A stretch of DNA of 64,000 bases. It comes from an uncultured Elusimicrobiales bacterium (GTDB lineage: Bacteria > Elusimicrobiota > Elusimicrobia > Elusimicrobiales > Elusimicrobiaceae). The translations under genes and the position numbers were made by a program. This document shows positions 37,599 to 45,465 of the stretch, one piece after another. Every line of letters starts with the position of its first letter. The first letter of the stretch is position 1. Under the pieces are notes generated by a model. It saw nothing but the letters and a program-made list of their open reading frames with translations. It did no database searches and was not told where the DNA came from. The stretch covers positions 43,178 through 107,177 of the forward strand of contig CALUZQ010000002.1 of assembly GCA_944325225.1 (NCBI GenBank), read 5' to 3'.

Positions 37599-39044
37599 AT
37601 GAAAAAATATCTTGGCTTTACCTTATTGGTGGTATGCTGTTCTGTATGCCTTCAGGCGGCGGCTTTTCGCAAGGAGATTCCCGTCCGCCAACATGGGAAA
37701 GAAGAGGGCATGCTTCTGGATTTGAGCAAAATTTCCATGGGTACCTTGAACGATGTGGAAGAGAAAAAACAATATCTTTCCACGGTACAGCTGGAAAAAC
37801 AACGCATTCAGAACTATACGCTTCGTATGGTGTATGAGAATGCGTATCTGTTATATAAACGGGGCGATTATCAGCGCGCGCAGGAAATGGCTCAAACCAT
37901 TTTAAGCATCGATCCCAACTTCAAGCAGGCCCAAACCTTAGCCCAGCAGGCCAGCAATATGGGTACTTACGGCACGATTTCCGAAGCGCAGGTGATTGAA
38001 GCCAAATTCCAGGAGACTATCCGGCTTTATGACAGCGGCCGCCTGGTAGAAGCCAATGATAAACTTAATGAAATTTTAACCATTCAGCCCGGCAACTCCA
38101 AGGCCCAGTCTTGGAAACGGAAAATTGATTACGATATTGCCAAAGAATACACTCGCCGCGGTGATGTGGCCTACGAAGAAGGCGATTATCAGCGGGCGCT
38201 GGACGCTTGGTATAACGCGCTGTTGATGCGTAAGGACGACCCGAAACTGGTGGCTAAAATCTCTGATACAGAAAATAAACTGCGCAAACAGCAGGTGGCC
38301 GATTCTATGAAACAGGCGATGGAGTTTTACAATAAAGGCCAGTTTGTGGAATCGTATGCGGTGTTTGAACGGATTACTAAAATTCAGCCCGGAGATCCGC
38401 GGGTGCAGAAGTATATGTCCCAGTTAAAGAATGAAATTGCCGCCGGTTACTATAATGCGGGAAATAAATCGTATAATTCCAACCGGTTTGATCAGGCCAT
38501 TTCATATTGGACCAATGCCAAAAAATGGGGAGCCGATGCTGCTACTATGGACGGCCTGATCAAACGGGCCCGAAATGCCAAAGAAAATCACTTGCGGGTA
38601 AAACAGCAGCAGGTCCTCAAAGCCGAGCAGGCCGCTCAAAAGGCCGAACAAGCCGCTCAAAAAGCGGAAGAAGCGGCCGCCGAGGCGCTGGAAGAAGAAC
38701 CGATTGAAACGGTGGCGGTGGAAGGAAATGTGCCGGGGCTGTCCGGCGGGTCTGTCATTCCGGGATCTATCCCCGGAGCGATTCCCGGTTCGTCAGGGGC
38801 GATAGGGTCCTCTGTCGGAGCAGTGGGAACCAATGAAACGCTTCCCACGCTGGGCGGTACCGTGAACCGCGTGTCGGCCGAAGCCAGTGCCGCCTCCCGC
38901 GCTAAATACATTGAAGGGCTGGACGCATTCAACCAGGACGATTACGAACGGGCCCGCCAGGCGTGGATTGTGGCCAAACAGTTGGATCCGGGCAACAGCG
39001 ATGCCGATTTGGGGCTTCGCAAAGTGGAAGAACTGCTGAAATAG
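37599..39044 (+). CDS. TPR-repeat periplasmic protein (TadD-like position)
   Basis: A 481-residue exported protein. Signal peptide to about residue 22 (CLQAAAF), then tetratricopeptide repeats, for example AYLLYKRGDYQRAQEMAQTILSIDPNFKQA and KYIEGLDAFNQDDYERARQAWIVAKQLDPGN. Between about residues 325 and 430 lies a low-complexity section: an Ala/Glu/Gln coiled repeat (EQAAQKAEQAAQKAEEAA) and a Gly/Ser/Pro stretch (IPGSIPGAIPGSSGAIGSS). In Tad systems TadD is a TPR lipoprotein that helps secretin assembly; this protein is in the right place but lacks a clear lipobox. The call to TadD is by position. Confidence 0.78.
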   Translation: MKKYLGFTLLVVCCSVCLQAAAFRKEIPVRQHGKEEGMLLDLSKISMGTLNDVEEKKQYLSTVQLEKQRIQNYTLRMVYENAYLLYKRGDYQRAQEMAQTILSIDPNFKQAQTLAQQASNMGTYGTISEAQVIEAKFQETIRLYDSGRLVEANDKLNEILTIQPGNSKAQSWKRKIDYDIAKEYTRRGDVAYEEGDYQRALDAWYNALLMRKDDPKLVAKISDTENKLRKQQVADSMKQAMEFYNKGQFVESYAVFERITKIQPGDPRVQKYMSQLKNEIAAGYYNAGNKSYNSNRFDQAISYWTNAKKWGADAATMDGLIKRARNAKENHLRVKQQQVLKAEQAAQKAEQAAQKAEEAAAEALEEEPIETVAVEGNVPGLSGGSVIPGSIPGAIPGSSGAIGSSVGAVGTNETLPTLGGTVNRVSAEASAASRAKYIEGLDAFNQDDYERARQAWIVAKQLDPGNSDADLGLRKVEELLK

Positions 39045-39054
39045 GAGATACCGT

Positions 39055-40164
39055 ATGAAACTGACTTCTAAATGGGTGTTGTGGTTTGTACTGGTAACGG
39101 TATATGCGTCCGTGATTGGCGGGCTCTTCTATTACAACCTGTTTAAATTTGTTTTTGATAAAAAACTGCAGAATGAAATGGTGGAAATGGTGCGCTTCCG
39201 GGCGCCGACCTTGGTGCAGTGGCTGGCTTCCCGCCCGAAAGGGGAGGCCACTTTCCGCGAAGCCGAAATTATGAAAGGGTTGCAGCGCAACGACGAACGC
39301 ATTAAAAGCTTGGTCTATTTAAATTACGACGGGTCTATCCGCTGGCATGAAAATACCAAGTTTTTAAATATGTCTTATTCGGATTATAATAATTCCGTAG
39401 GGTTTGATTCCAATGCCGTGGTGCAGGCCATTCGGGACGGGCTGCCCCGGGCCATTTTATTCGGCAGCGGCGATTATTACGATATGGCAATTCCGCTGTT
39501 GGCCAAAGGCAATACCGTAGCCGGCGTGGTGAATGTAACAGTTTCGCGCGAAAGCGCCAAAAAGCTGATTCATTCGTCCATGGTGCGTTATGCGTTTGGC
39601 GCGTTTATTATGATTTTGCTGATTGGCGGCGTGCTGTATTTGTTTTTACTGCTTAAAATTCTGCGGCCGCTGGGGGCTTTAAAGGACAGCATAGAGGCGG
39701 TTTCTTTAAACAATTTGTCGCTCTCTCTGCCGCCCCGGAAAGATGAAATCGGCGATGTAGCGGCGGCGGTATCGTCGCTTTTAGCCAAAATCCGCGAGGA
39801 CATTAAGAGTTTGGAAAATGTGGAAATCATGTCCTTGGAAAAAGAACAGCGCTGGTGGAAAACTATTTTGGCTGTAACGGTGCCGAAAGGAAGCCGCGCT
39901 TTGGTGATTGACGAGAATAATAACATCTTATACACCAATTTTGAATTACAGGTCCCGGGGAAAGAACGGGTGCACCTGTTGGATATTTTTGACGGCAGAC
40001 AGCAGGAAATTATCCAGGTGGTGGGCGAAGCGCTGGAAAACCCGACCAAAGTTTTACGCGGCACGGTCATCAATAAAAATGTAAAATGTTTGGTGAAAGC
40101 CGTTCAGCTGCCGGACGATGCGGGCAAAAACCGTATTGTGCTGGTGTTGGAACCCGAAAAATAA
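39055..40164 (+). CDS. HAMP-domain membrane sensor without a kinase domain
   Basis: A 369-residue inner-membrane protein. Helix 1 (about 8-28), a periplasmic sensing part of about 150 residues (LNYDGSIRWHENTKFLNM and AIPLLAKGNTVAGVVNVTV resemble small Cache/PAS-like folds), helix 2 (about 182-205), a HAMP linker (LRPLGALKDSIEAVSLNNLSL then KDEIGDVAAAVSSLLAKI) and a C-terminal PAS-like domain of about 90 residues (RALVIDENNNILYTNFE). No histidine kinase, methyl-accepting or GGDEF part is present. It could pass signals by protein contact to the kinases encoded just downstream. GGAG precedes the ATG. Confidence 0.78.
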   Translation: MKLTSKWVLWFVLVTVYASVIGGLFYYNLFKFVFDKKLQNEMVEMVRFRAPTLVQWLASRPKGEATFREAEIMKGLQRNDERIKSLVYLNYDGSIRWHENTKFLNMSYSDYNNSVGFDSNAVVQAIRDGLPRAILFGSGDYYDMAIPLLAKGNTVAGVVNVTVSRESAKKLIHSSMVRYAFGAFIMILLIGGVLYLFLLLKILRPLGALKDSIEAVSLNNLSLSLPPRKDEIGDVAAAVSSLLAKIREDIKSLENVEIMSLEKEQRWWKTILAVTVPKGSRALVIDENNNILYTNFELQVPGKERVHLLDIFDGRQQEIIQVVGEALENPTKVLRGTVINKNVKCLVKAVQLPDDAGKNRIVLVLEPEK

Positions 40165-40187
40165 GGGAACTTGTTTTAGGAGAAATT

Positions 40188-40457
40188 ATGAGAGTAGAAA
40201 TTAAAAAAATTGGCATTTCAACGGTTTTGTTTTCCGTATTTCCGTTGGCCGTGTTCGTGGTTATGCTGATCACTGCGCTGATGGAAGTATTTAATCCGGA
40301 CGCCGTGATTAATACGGCTTATATTATGGGATTAGTGATGCGCGCAATTCAGAGCACGCTGCTTTTCTTGGTGTCGGCGGTATTTTTTCTGCTGGCTTAT
40401 AATTTGCTGTGCGCCCTGGGAATCCGCGGCGTGCGCGTAGAATTAGAAGACAAATAA
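40188..40457 (+). CDS. Small two-helix membrane protein (DUF3566-like)
   Basis: An 89-residue protein starting at ATG 40188, with AGGAGA 6 bases before it; a longer frame to 40086 overlaps the previous gene and lacks a ribosome site. Layout: a short basic-acidic start (MRVEIKKIGI), helix 1 (about 12-33), a loop with NPDAVINTAYIMG, helix 2 (about 52-75), then GIRGVRVELEDK. The Y-N-L-x-A-L-G-x-R-G-V-R-V-E-L end resembles the DUF3566 transmembrane family. Its role is unknown; it sits between the HAMP sensor and the thioredoxin-fold protein. Confidence 0.65.
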   Translation: MRVEIKKIGISTVLFSVFPLAVFVVMLITALMEVFNPDAVINTAYIMGLVMRAIQSTLLFLVSAVFFLLAYNLLCALGIRGVRVELEDK

Positions 40458-40472
40458 AGGAGATTAGGGGTA

Positions 40473-41426
40473 ATGAAAAAATTATTAACCGTATTAGTAG
40501 TATTTGCCGTAGCAGGGCTTGCGTTTGCGGCGCCGGCTAAAAAAGCGGCTAAAAAAACAGCGGCTCCGGCCAAAGCAAAAGCCGAGTTTGTAATTGTAGA
40601 ATCCGACGAATATGCCGCCGGGCAGGAAGACCCCCAGCTGACCGCCGGCATCGCGCAGTTTTTAGATATGGAACCGGTGGTTTCTAAAGTTTCTTACAAA
40701 GACGCCGCGGCCGATCCGAAACTGGCCAATTTGGACTACAGCTTCCTGCCGCTTTATTTGATTAAAAAAACCGATGATATCCGCACCAAATTGGAAAAGC
40801 ATATCCAATACGGTTATGCGCAGGAAAATGCCGATTTTATCATTTTGCCCCATCAAACTCGCCAAGGGGTATATAACGGCAAAACGGGTACGCCCAATGT
40901 GATGGAAATTTTTGTGATGTCCCAATGTCCCTATGGTGCGATGGCGGAAAACTTGGTTATCCAAGCCCAGAAAGACGGCAAATTGCCGGAAGGAAAAGAA
41001 ATTAAAATCCGCTATATTGTGAATTACGACGATCAGAACGGTTTTTCCAGCTTGCACGGTTCTGCCGAATGGGAAGAAAATATTCGCCAGCTGTTAATTG
41101 CGAAATACTATCCCAAAAAATTCTGGAAATACCTGGAAATCCGCAATAAAGATTATCGCTCCAGCCGCTGGGATAAAGCGATGGAAGAAGCCGGCATCAA
41201 CAGCAAAAAAATTATGAAAAAGTTTGACAAAGAAGGGGTTGAACTGTTAAAACAAGAAGCCAAATACGCCGAAGAATACGGCGTGAATGCTTCGCCTACC
41301 TTCTTATGGGAAGGCAAAGTGCAGCTGGATTTCGGTTCGGCTTCCGAAATTGAAGGATTCTCCTTTTTGAATCCGAATGCGTCGGCTCAGCCCGGTGCGG
41401 CGGCGGCTCCGGCCGGCAGCTGCTAA
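40473..41426 (+). CDS. Exported thioredoxin-fold protein with a CPYG site (DsbA/GILT-like)
   Basis: A 317-residue periplasmic protein. Signal peptide to about residue 19, a Lys/Ala-rich linker, then a helical domain, and a thioredoxin-fold domain from about residue 145 (VMEIFVMSQCPYGAMAENLVI). The site is Cys-Pro-Tyr-Gly, so the second cysteine of the usual C-x2-C is missing; a cis-Pro loop is present (NASPTFLW). The chain ends in AGSC, with a terminal cysteine that could act as partner. Many gene products around here have many paired cysteines, so a disulfide isomerase or chaperone role is reasonable. It is the last gene before a strong terminator. The redox role is inferred. Confidence 0.75.
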   Translation: MKKLLTVLVVFAVAGLAFAAPAKKAAKKTAAPAKAKAEFVIVESDEYAAGQEDPQLTAGIAQFLDMEPVVSKVSYKDAAADPKLANLDYSFLPLYLIKKTDDIRTKLEKHIQYGYAQENADFIILPHQTRQGVYNGKTGTPNVMEIFVMSQCPYGAMAENLVIQAQKDGKLPEGKEIKIRYIVNYDDQNGFSSLHGSAEWEENIRQLLIAKYYPKKFWKYLEIRNKDYRSSRWDKAMEEAGINSKKIMKKFDKEGVELLKQEAKYAEEYGVNASPTFLWEGKVQLDFGSASEIEGFSFLNPNASAQPGAAAAPAGSC

Positions 41427-41445
41427 CTGAAATTTGAGGTAAGCC

Positions 41446-41480
41446 AAACGGGGGCTGGGTCGTAACCCGGCCCCCGTTTT
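41446..41480 (+). terminator. Strong rho-independent terminator inside the Tad locus
   Basis: A 15-bp stem (41446-41460 with 41465-41479, one T-G wobble, AAACGGGGGC and GCCCCCGTTT at the base) with a CGTA loop, ending in TTTT. It splits the Tad locus into a structural upstream unit and a signalling/minor-pilin downstream unit. The 90 bases after it should contain a promoter for the kinase gene, but I see no clear -35/-10 pair. Confidence 0.9.
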
Positions 41481-41570
41481 CAAAGCAACGGGATGATGGA
41501 CTGCAGGCAGTAGATGATCCGGTTGTTTTACTGAGTGAACCAGGCGTGTGTTTTAAGTTGGAGAACACAG

Positions 41571-43460
41571 ATGAAGCGATTAAGCGGTTTGTTTTCAAAG
41601 GCGGTGTTTGTCCTTATTTTAATTTCCATCGTACCCGTGGTAATTATTGCGTACCATGTGATGGGGGTGGACAGCCGCATCTTAAAAAATGAAATTTTAC
41701 AAAAACAGCAGACCGTCGCCAGTCGGCTGGCTTCCGTGGCGCGGGCCCATATCAGCCGGAAAGCCCAGTTGTTTTCCATCTTTGTAGATTTGCATACGGA
41801 TTTCGGCGGGCATGAATTTATTAATGAACAGGATTTGCGCTATTTGTTGGCGCGCAATCCGTCTATTTTCTATTTAACTGTTTTAAACCCGCAGGGGGTA
41901 CAGCTGTTCTCTGCCGGCACGCCGGCCGCTTCGGTCAATTATACGCAGATACTGCCCGATATTATGCGGGTTTGCGTGGAGAAAGGGGAAGAATACATCA
42001 GCAATGTATATCCCAAGCGGGACGGTTTGTTTGCCCTGCTGGCTTTTCCGGTGCGGCAGCATTTGGGCGATACGCAGGTGTCGGGTGTACTGGTGGCGGA
42101 AATGAATTTAAAAGAGATGGGGGAATCGCTTTCCCAGGCCTATCCGCTGGATATGAACGCCATTATTGCGGCTGATAACGGACAAATCATTTCTTATAAC
42201 GGCGCCCCGGACGGACTGGCGCAGGAGCCGCAGCCGGAAATGGAGGAAAAAGTCCGGGCGATTAACCAGCAGTTGGGTTCTGCGCGGAGCGGAGAAGTTA
42301 TTTTGCCGGACGGAGAAAAAGTATTGGTGGCGGTGGCTAATTTAAATTTGCCGGGCTGGCGGGTGTATGTGGATCAGCCGGCCAATGTGGCGGCTCAGCT
42401 GTTTGTAGAAAGCACTTTTCATTCATTTTGGGATGTAATGGTGTTGTTTTTAGTCATGTTGGGGTTTGTGCTGTTTGTCAGCTATTGGGTAATTAAGCCG
42501 ATTACCCGGCCGCTGGAGCGCTTGCGGAAGGCGGCGGTTAAACAGCAGGAAAATGATGATTTTGTGGTCAAAGCAAGCGATTTGGAAATTCCCAACAATG
42601 AAATTGGCGAATTGGCTTCAGCGTTTGTGGATATGTCGGAAGCCCTGCATGCGCGGCGGCAGGAACTGGTGCATGCCCAGGCCGAACTAGCCCAGGTAAA
42701 CCAGGTGTTGGAAAAGCGCGTAGAAGAACGAACGCATGAATTGAAAGCGGCCAGTAATGAGCTGGTAAAAGCCGAGCGGCTGGCGGCTATTGGGCAGATG
42801 GCTTCTATTATCAGCCACGAAATTCGCAATCCGCTGGCCGTAATCAGCAACGCAACCCGGCTGATTAAAATGTTGGTGGCGTCGCCGGATCCCAAACTGA
42901 CGAAACAATTTGGTATTATTGAAGCGGAAATTAAACAAGCCAACAGCATTATCAGCGAAGTGCTGGGCTATGCTCGTACGCGCGATTTGATTTTGACTAC
43001 CGTAGATTTAAACAGTTATCTGCGCGAATTGTTGCTTTCTTATCCGTTTATTCCGGGCATTACGCTCAAAGATGAGCTGGATCCGGAAAGCGTGCGCATT
43101 AAAGTAGATGCGGAGGAAATTAAACAGGCCATTCGCAATGTGGTGTCCAACGCGATAGAAGCGATGCCCAACGGCGGCACGCTGACGGTGGGTACCAAGG
43201 TAGGCCGCCGTATGGTGTGTATTTATATTGCCGACCAGGGAACCGGCATTACCGAAGAAGTTCGCCAGAAAATGTTTGCGCCTTTCTTTACGACCAAGGC
43301 CCGCGGCACCGGATTAGGGCTGGCCGTGGTGGGCAAGGCCATCAGCCGGCACAAAGGAAAGTTGTTTATTCACAGTGTGCCCGGTCAAGGGACTTGTTTC
43401 CAGATTTATCTAAAAATATACAGAAAACCCGGAGATACCAATTATGGAGAACCAAGTTAA
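41571..43460 (+). CDS. Membrane sensor histidine kinase (Cache-HAMP-HisKA-HATPase)
   Basis: A 629-residue kinase. Helix 1 (about 5-30), a large periplasmic double-Cache-like domain (about 35-285; PSIFYLTVLNPQGVQLF and VLVAEMNLKEMGESLSQAYP), helix 2 (about 290-315), HAMP (PITRPLERLRKAA), a coiled coil ending ELVKAERLAAIGQMASI, and the HisKA motif ISHEIRNPLAV with phospho-acceptor His416. The ATPase domain has N (NVVSNAIEAMPNGG), G1 (IADQGTGI), F (FAPFFTTKARG) and G2 (GTGLGLAVVGKAI) boxes. ATG 41571 is chosen because GGAGA lies 6 bases upstream; a GTG at 41535 lies before that site. It overlaps the next gene by 17 bases. The signal is unknown; small molecules are usual for Cache domains. Confidence 0.9.
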   Translation: MKRLSGLFSKAVFVLILISIVPVVIIAYHVMGVDSRILKNEILQKQQTVASRLASVARAHISRKAQLFSIFVDLHTDFGGHEFINEQDLRYLLARNPSIFYLTVLNPQGVQLFSAGTPAASVNYTQILPDIMRVCVEKGEEYISNVYPKRDGLFALLAFPVRQHLGDTQVSGVLVAEMNLKEMGESLSQAYPLDMNAIIAADNGQIISYNGAPDGLAQEPQPEMEEKVRAINQQLGSARSGEVILPDGEKVLVAVANLNLPGWRVYVDQPANVAAQLFVESTFHSFWDVMVLFLVMLGFVLFVSYWVIKPITRPLERLRKAAVKQQENDDFVVKASDLEIPNNEIGELASAFVDMSEALHARRQELVHAQAELAQVNQVLEKRVEERTHELKAASNELVKAERLAAIGQMASIISHEIRNPLAVISNATRLIKMLVASPDPKLTKQFGIIEAEIKQANSIISEVLGYARTRDLILTTVDLNSYLRELLLSYPFIPGITLKDELDPESVRIKVDAEEIKQAIRNVVSNAIEAMPNGGTLTVGTKVGRRMVCIYIADQGTGITEEVRQKMFAPFFTTKARGTGLGLAVVGKAISRHKGKLFIHSVPGQGTCFQIYLKIYRKPGDTNYGEPS

Positions 43461-44565
43461 AATTTTAGTGGTAGATGATGACAATAACCTGCGCGAAACG
43501 CTGGTGGACCTGTTGGAAATTGAGGGATATAAGGTCTATCAGGCGGGGGACGCCAAAGAATGTTTGGAAATTTGCGCCAATGAATTTTTCAATGTGATTT
43601 TGATGGATTATAACCTGCCGGGTGAAACGGGGCTGGATTTGATTCGTAAAATTCGTTCGTTTAACCAGGATACGCAGATTATTATGATCACGGCGTATGC
43701 GTCGCTTAACGCGATTATGGAAGCCATGCAGGAATCGGTTTATGATTTTCTGATGAAGCCCGTGGATTTTGATTATTTAAAACGAACCATCAACCGCGCG
43801 CTGGATAAGTATTTCCTGGAACAGAACAACAAAGAATTATTGGCGCAGTTGAAAACCCGCAACGAAGATTTGGATCGTTTGAATAATATGAAATCCAAAT
43901 TCTTTTCTATCGTTTCGCACGACCTTTCCAACTCGCTGATGACGCTTAAAATGAGCTTTGATATGCTCAAAAAGAAATTGAACCCGGACGAGGACCAGCA
44001 GAAAAAAATGATGTTTATGGACGAATCCATCAACCAAATTGAACATTTGATTAAGGATTTGGTGGACTGGGCCGCCATTGAAAAAGGGAAGCTGCGCATA
44101 GAAAAAACCCGCTTTGAACTGACGGAAAGTTTAAAGAAAACGGCGGAAATTTTCCGGGCCAAGGGGGCCAAGCGCAATATCCGGGTTACCTTTGAAAGCT
44201 GCGGGGCGGTGCCGGTGTTTGCCGATGAAAAACGGATCCGGCAGGTCATTTCCAATATCTTGGAAAATGCCGTCCGCCATACGCCCGACAACGGAACGAT
44301 AGAAATTGTCGTTAGCAAAATAGATGAAAAAAATGCTAAAGTGTCGGTAACGGACTCCGGGGACGGTATTGACCCGGAACAAGCGCCGAATTTGTTTACC
44401 AGCTTTACCCAGGTGGGCGATAAAAGCCGTGTGGGCCGGCTGGGGCTGGGGCTTTCCATCGCCAAGGATATTGTGGTAAACCACGGCGGGCGTATTTGGG
44501 CGCAGAGTGACGGACTGGGAAAAGGCGCTTCGTTTAACTTTACGCTGCCCATTACAAATTCTTAA
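43444..44565 (+). CDS. Receiver-kinase hybrid (REC-HisKA-HATPase), cytoplasmic
   Basis: A 373-residue soluble protein. The N-terminal receiver domain (ILVVDDDNN, phospho-acceptor Asp55 in LMDYNLPG, Lys in LMKPVD) is followed by a helix linker and a kinase core: HisKA motif FSIVSHDLSNSLMTLK with His159, N box NILENAVRHTPDNG, G1 DSGDGID, G2 GRLGLGLSIAKDI. With the receiver at the front, it probably takes phosphate from the upstream kinase and then tunes its own kinase activity toward the LuxR-type regulator downstream: a phosphorelay in three adjacent genes. It overlaps the upstream kinase gene by 17 bases, so the two are translated together. Confidence 0.9.
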   Translation: MENQVKILVVDDDNNLRETLVDLLEIEGYKVYQAGDAKECLEICANEFFNVILMDYNLPGETGLDLIRKIRSFNQDTQIIMITAYASLNAIMEAMQESVYDFLMKPVDFDYLKRTINRALDKYFLEQNNKELLAQLKTRNEDLDRLNNMKSKFFSIVSHDLSNSLMTLKMSFDMLKKKLNPDEDQQKKMMFMDESINQIEHLIKDLVDWAAIEKGKLRIEKTRFELTESLKKTAEIFRAKGAKRNIRVTFESCGAVPVFADEKRIRQVISNILENAVRHTPDNGTIEIVVSKIDEKNAKVSVTDSGDGIDPEQAPNLFTSFTQVGDKSRVGRLGLGLSIAKDIVVNHGGRIWAQSDGLGKGASFNFTLPITNS

Positions 44566-44587
44566 GATTTAACAACGCTTAGGGAGT

Positions 44588-45283
44588 ATGCCAATGAATA
44601 AGAAGAAAAAAGTAACCGTATTAATTGCCGATGACCAAACGCTGTTTCGCGAAGGGATTAAAGATGTGCTGACCGGAGAGAAATGGATTGAAGTGGTGGG
44701 CGAAGCTGCCGACGGGCTGGAAGCTGTGGCAAAAGCCAAAAAGCTTAAACCCGATGTAGTTTTGATGGACATCAAACTGCCTAAAATGGACGGCATTAAC
44801 GCCACCCGCCAAATCCGCCAGACCTGCCCGGAAGTAAATGTGCTGATGCTCTCCAGCTTTGAAGATGAGGCCCATGTGTTAGACGCCATTCAAGCCGGGG
44901 CGAACGGGTATCTTTCTAAAATGCTGCCGGCGGCCGAACTTGTCAATTCCATCAAAACCTTCACCAGTGAAGGGCTGATGATTCCGCAGCAACTGATGGG
45001 CAAATTGCTGCACGGGCTGCGCAAAATGGGCAACAACGGTATGCCTTCGCAGGCCACGCTGACCAAGACCGAAATTAAAGTAATGGATTACTTGGGCAAA
45101 GGGCTGAGCAATAAAGAATTGGCCAAAGAACTCAACTGCAGCGTAAAAACGATTAAAAACCATTTAAACAGCGCTTTTCATAAGCTGGGCGTAAGCAGCC
45201 GCACTGAAGCGGTGGTAAAAGCCATTGAGAAAGGGCTGATTTCTTCGGAAGGGACGATTGTCCCCGATGACGACGGAGAATAA
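44588..45283 (+). CDS. NarL/FixJ (LuxR-type) response regulator
   Basis: A 231-residue DNA-binding regulator. Receiver domain with acidic pair (IADDQTLFREGI), phospho-acceptor Asp61 (LMDIKLPKMDG) and Lys in YLSKML; then a LuxR helix-turn-helix at about 155-215 (LTKTEIKVMDYLGKGLSNKELAKELNCSVKTIKNHLNSAFHKLGV). It is the evident output of the two kinases encoded just before it. Its targets are not known; the pilin gene 3 bases downstream, and the promoters at 47141 and 53953, are near candidates. The first in-frame ATG (44588) or ATG 44594 may be the true start. Confidence 0.92.
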   Translation: MPMNKKKKVTVLIADDQTLFREGIKDVLTGEKWIEVVGEAADGLEAVAKAKKLKPDVVLMDIKLPKMDGINATRQIRQTCPEVNVLMLSSFEDEAHVLDAIQAGANGYLSKMLPAAELVNSIKTFTSEGLMIPQQLMGKLLHGLRKMGNNGMPSQATLTKTEIKVMDYLGKGLSNKELAKELNCSVKTIKNHLNSAFHKLGVSSRTEAVVKAIEKGLISSEGTIVPDDDGE

Positions 45284-45286
45284 TTT

Positions 45287-45463
45287 ATGCGTTTAAAAGG
45301 GCTGCTGGCGCCTGGGCGGGGCCCGCAGAGCGGGCAGGCCACTATTGAATATGTGCTGATGCTCGCGACGATTGTCGTGGTGCTGGCGGCCTTTTTAACG
45401 GCATTTCATACGCATATTGTGCGTTTTTTCTTCACTTTTATTGGGCAGTTATTAACCAGCTGA
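45287..45463 (+). CDS. flp: Second Flp pilin (58 residues), very short gene
   Basis: A 58-codon gene starting with ATG 45287 and ending TGA 45461-45463. GGAG lies 8-12 bases before the ATG, inside the end of the regulator gene. The leader (MRLKGLLAPGRGPQSG) is followed by the exact Flp motif G-QATIEYVLML: Glu at +5, Tyr at +6. The mature 42-residue part is one hydrophobic helix. It resembles the 73-residue pilin at 30462 around the cleavage site (GQNTIEYVLML). It sits just before a TadG-like and a TadE-like gene, so the locus has two pilin/pseudopilin modules. Being so short it is easy to overlook. Confidence 0.88.
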   Translation: MRLKGLLAPGRGPQSGQATIEYVLMLATIVVVLAAFLTAFHTHIVRFFFTFIGQLLTS

Positions 45464-45465
45464 TT

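Noticed and set aside
37599..37670. Lipoprotein signal in the TPR protein of the Tad locus, as in classical TadD
   Set aside because: Several cysteines lie in the signal region, but none has a small residue (Gly, Ala, Ser) just before it as a lipobox needs.
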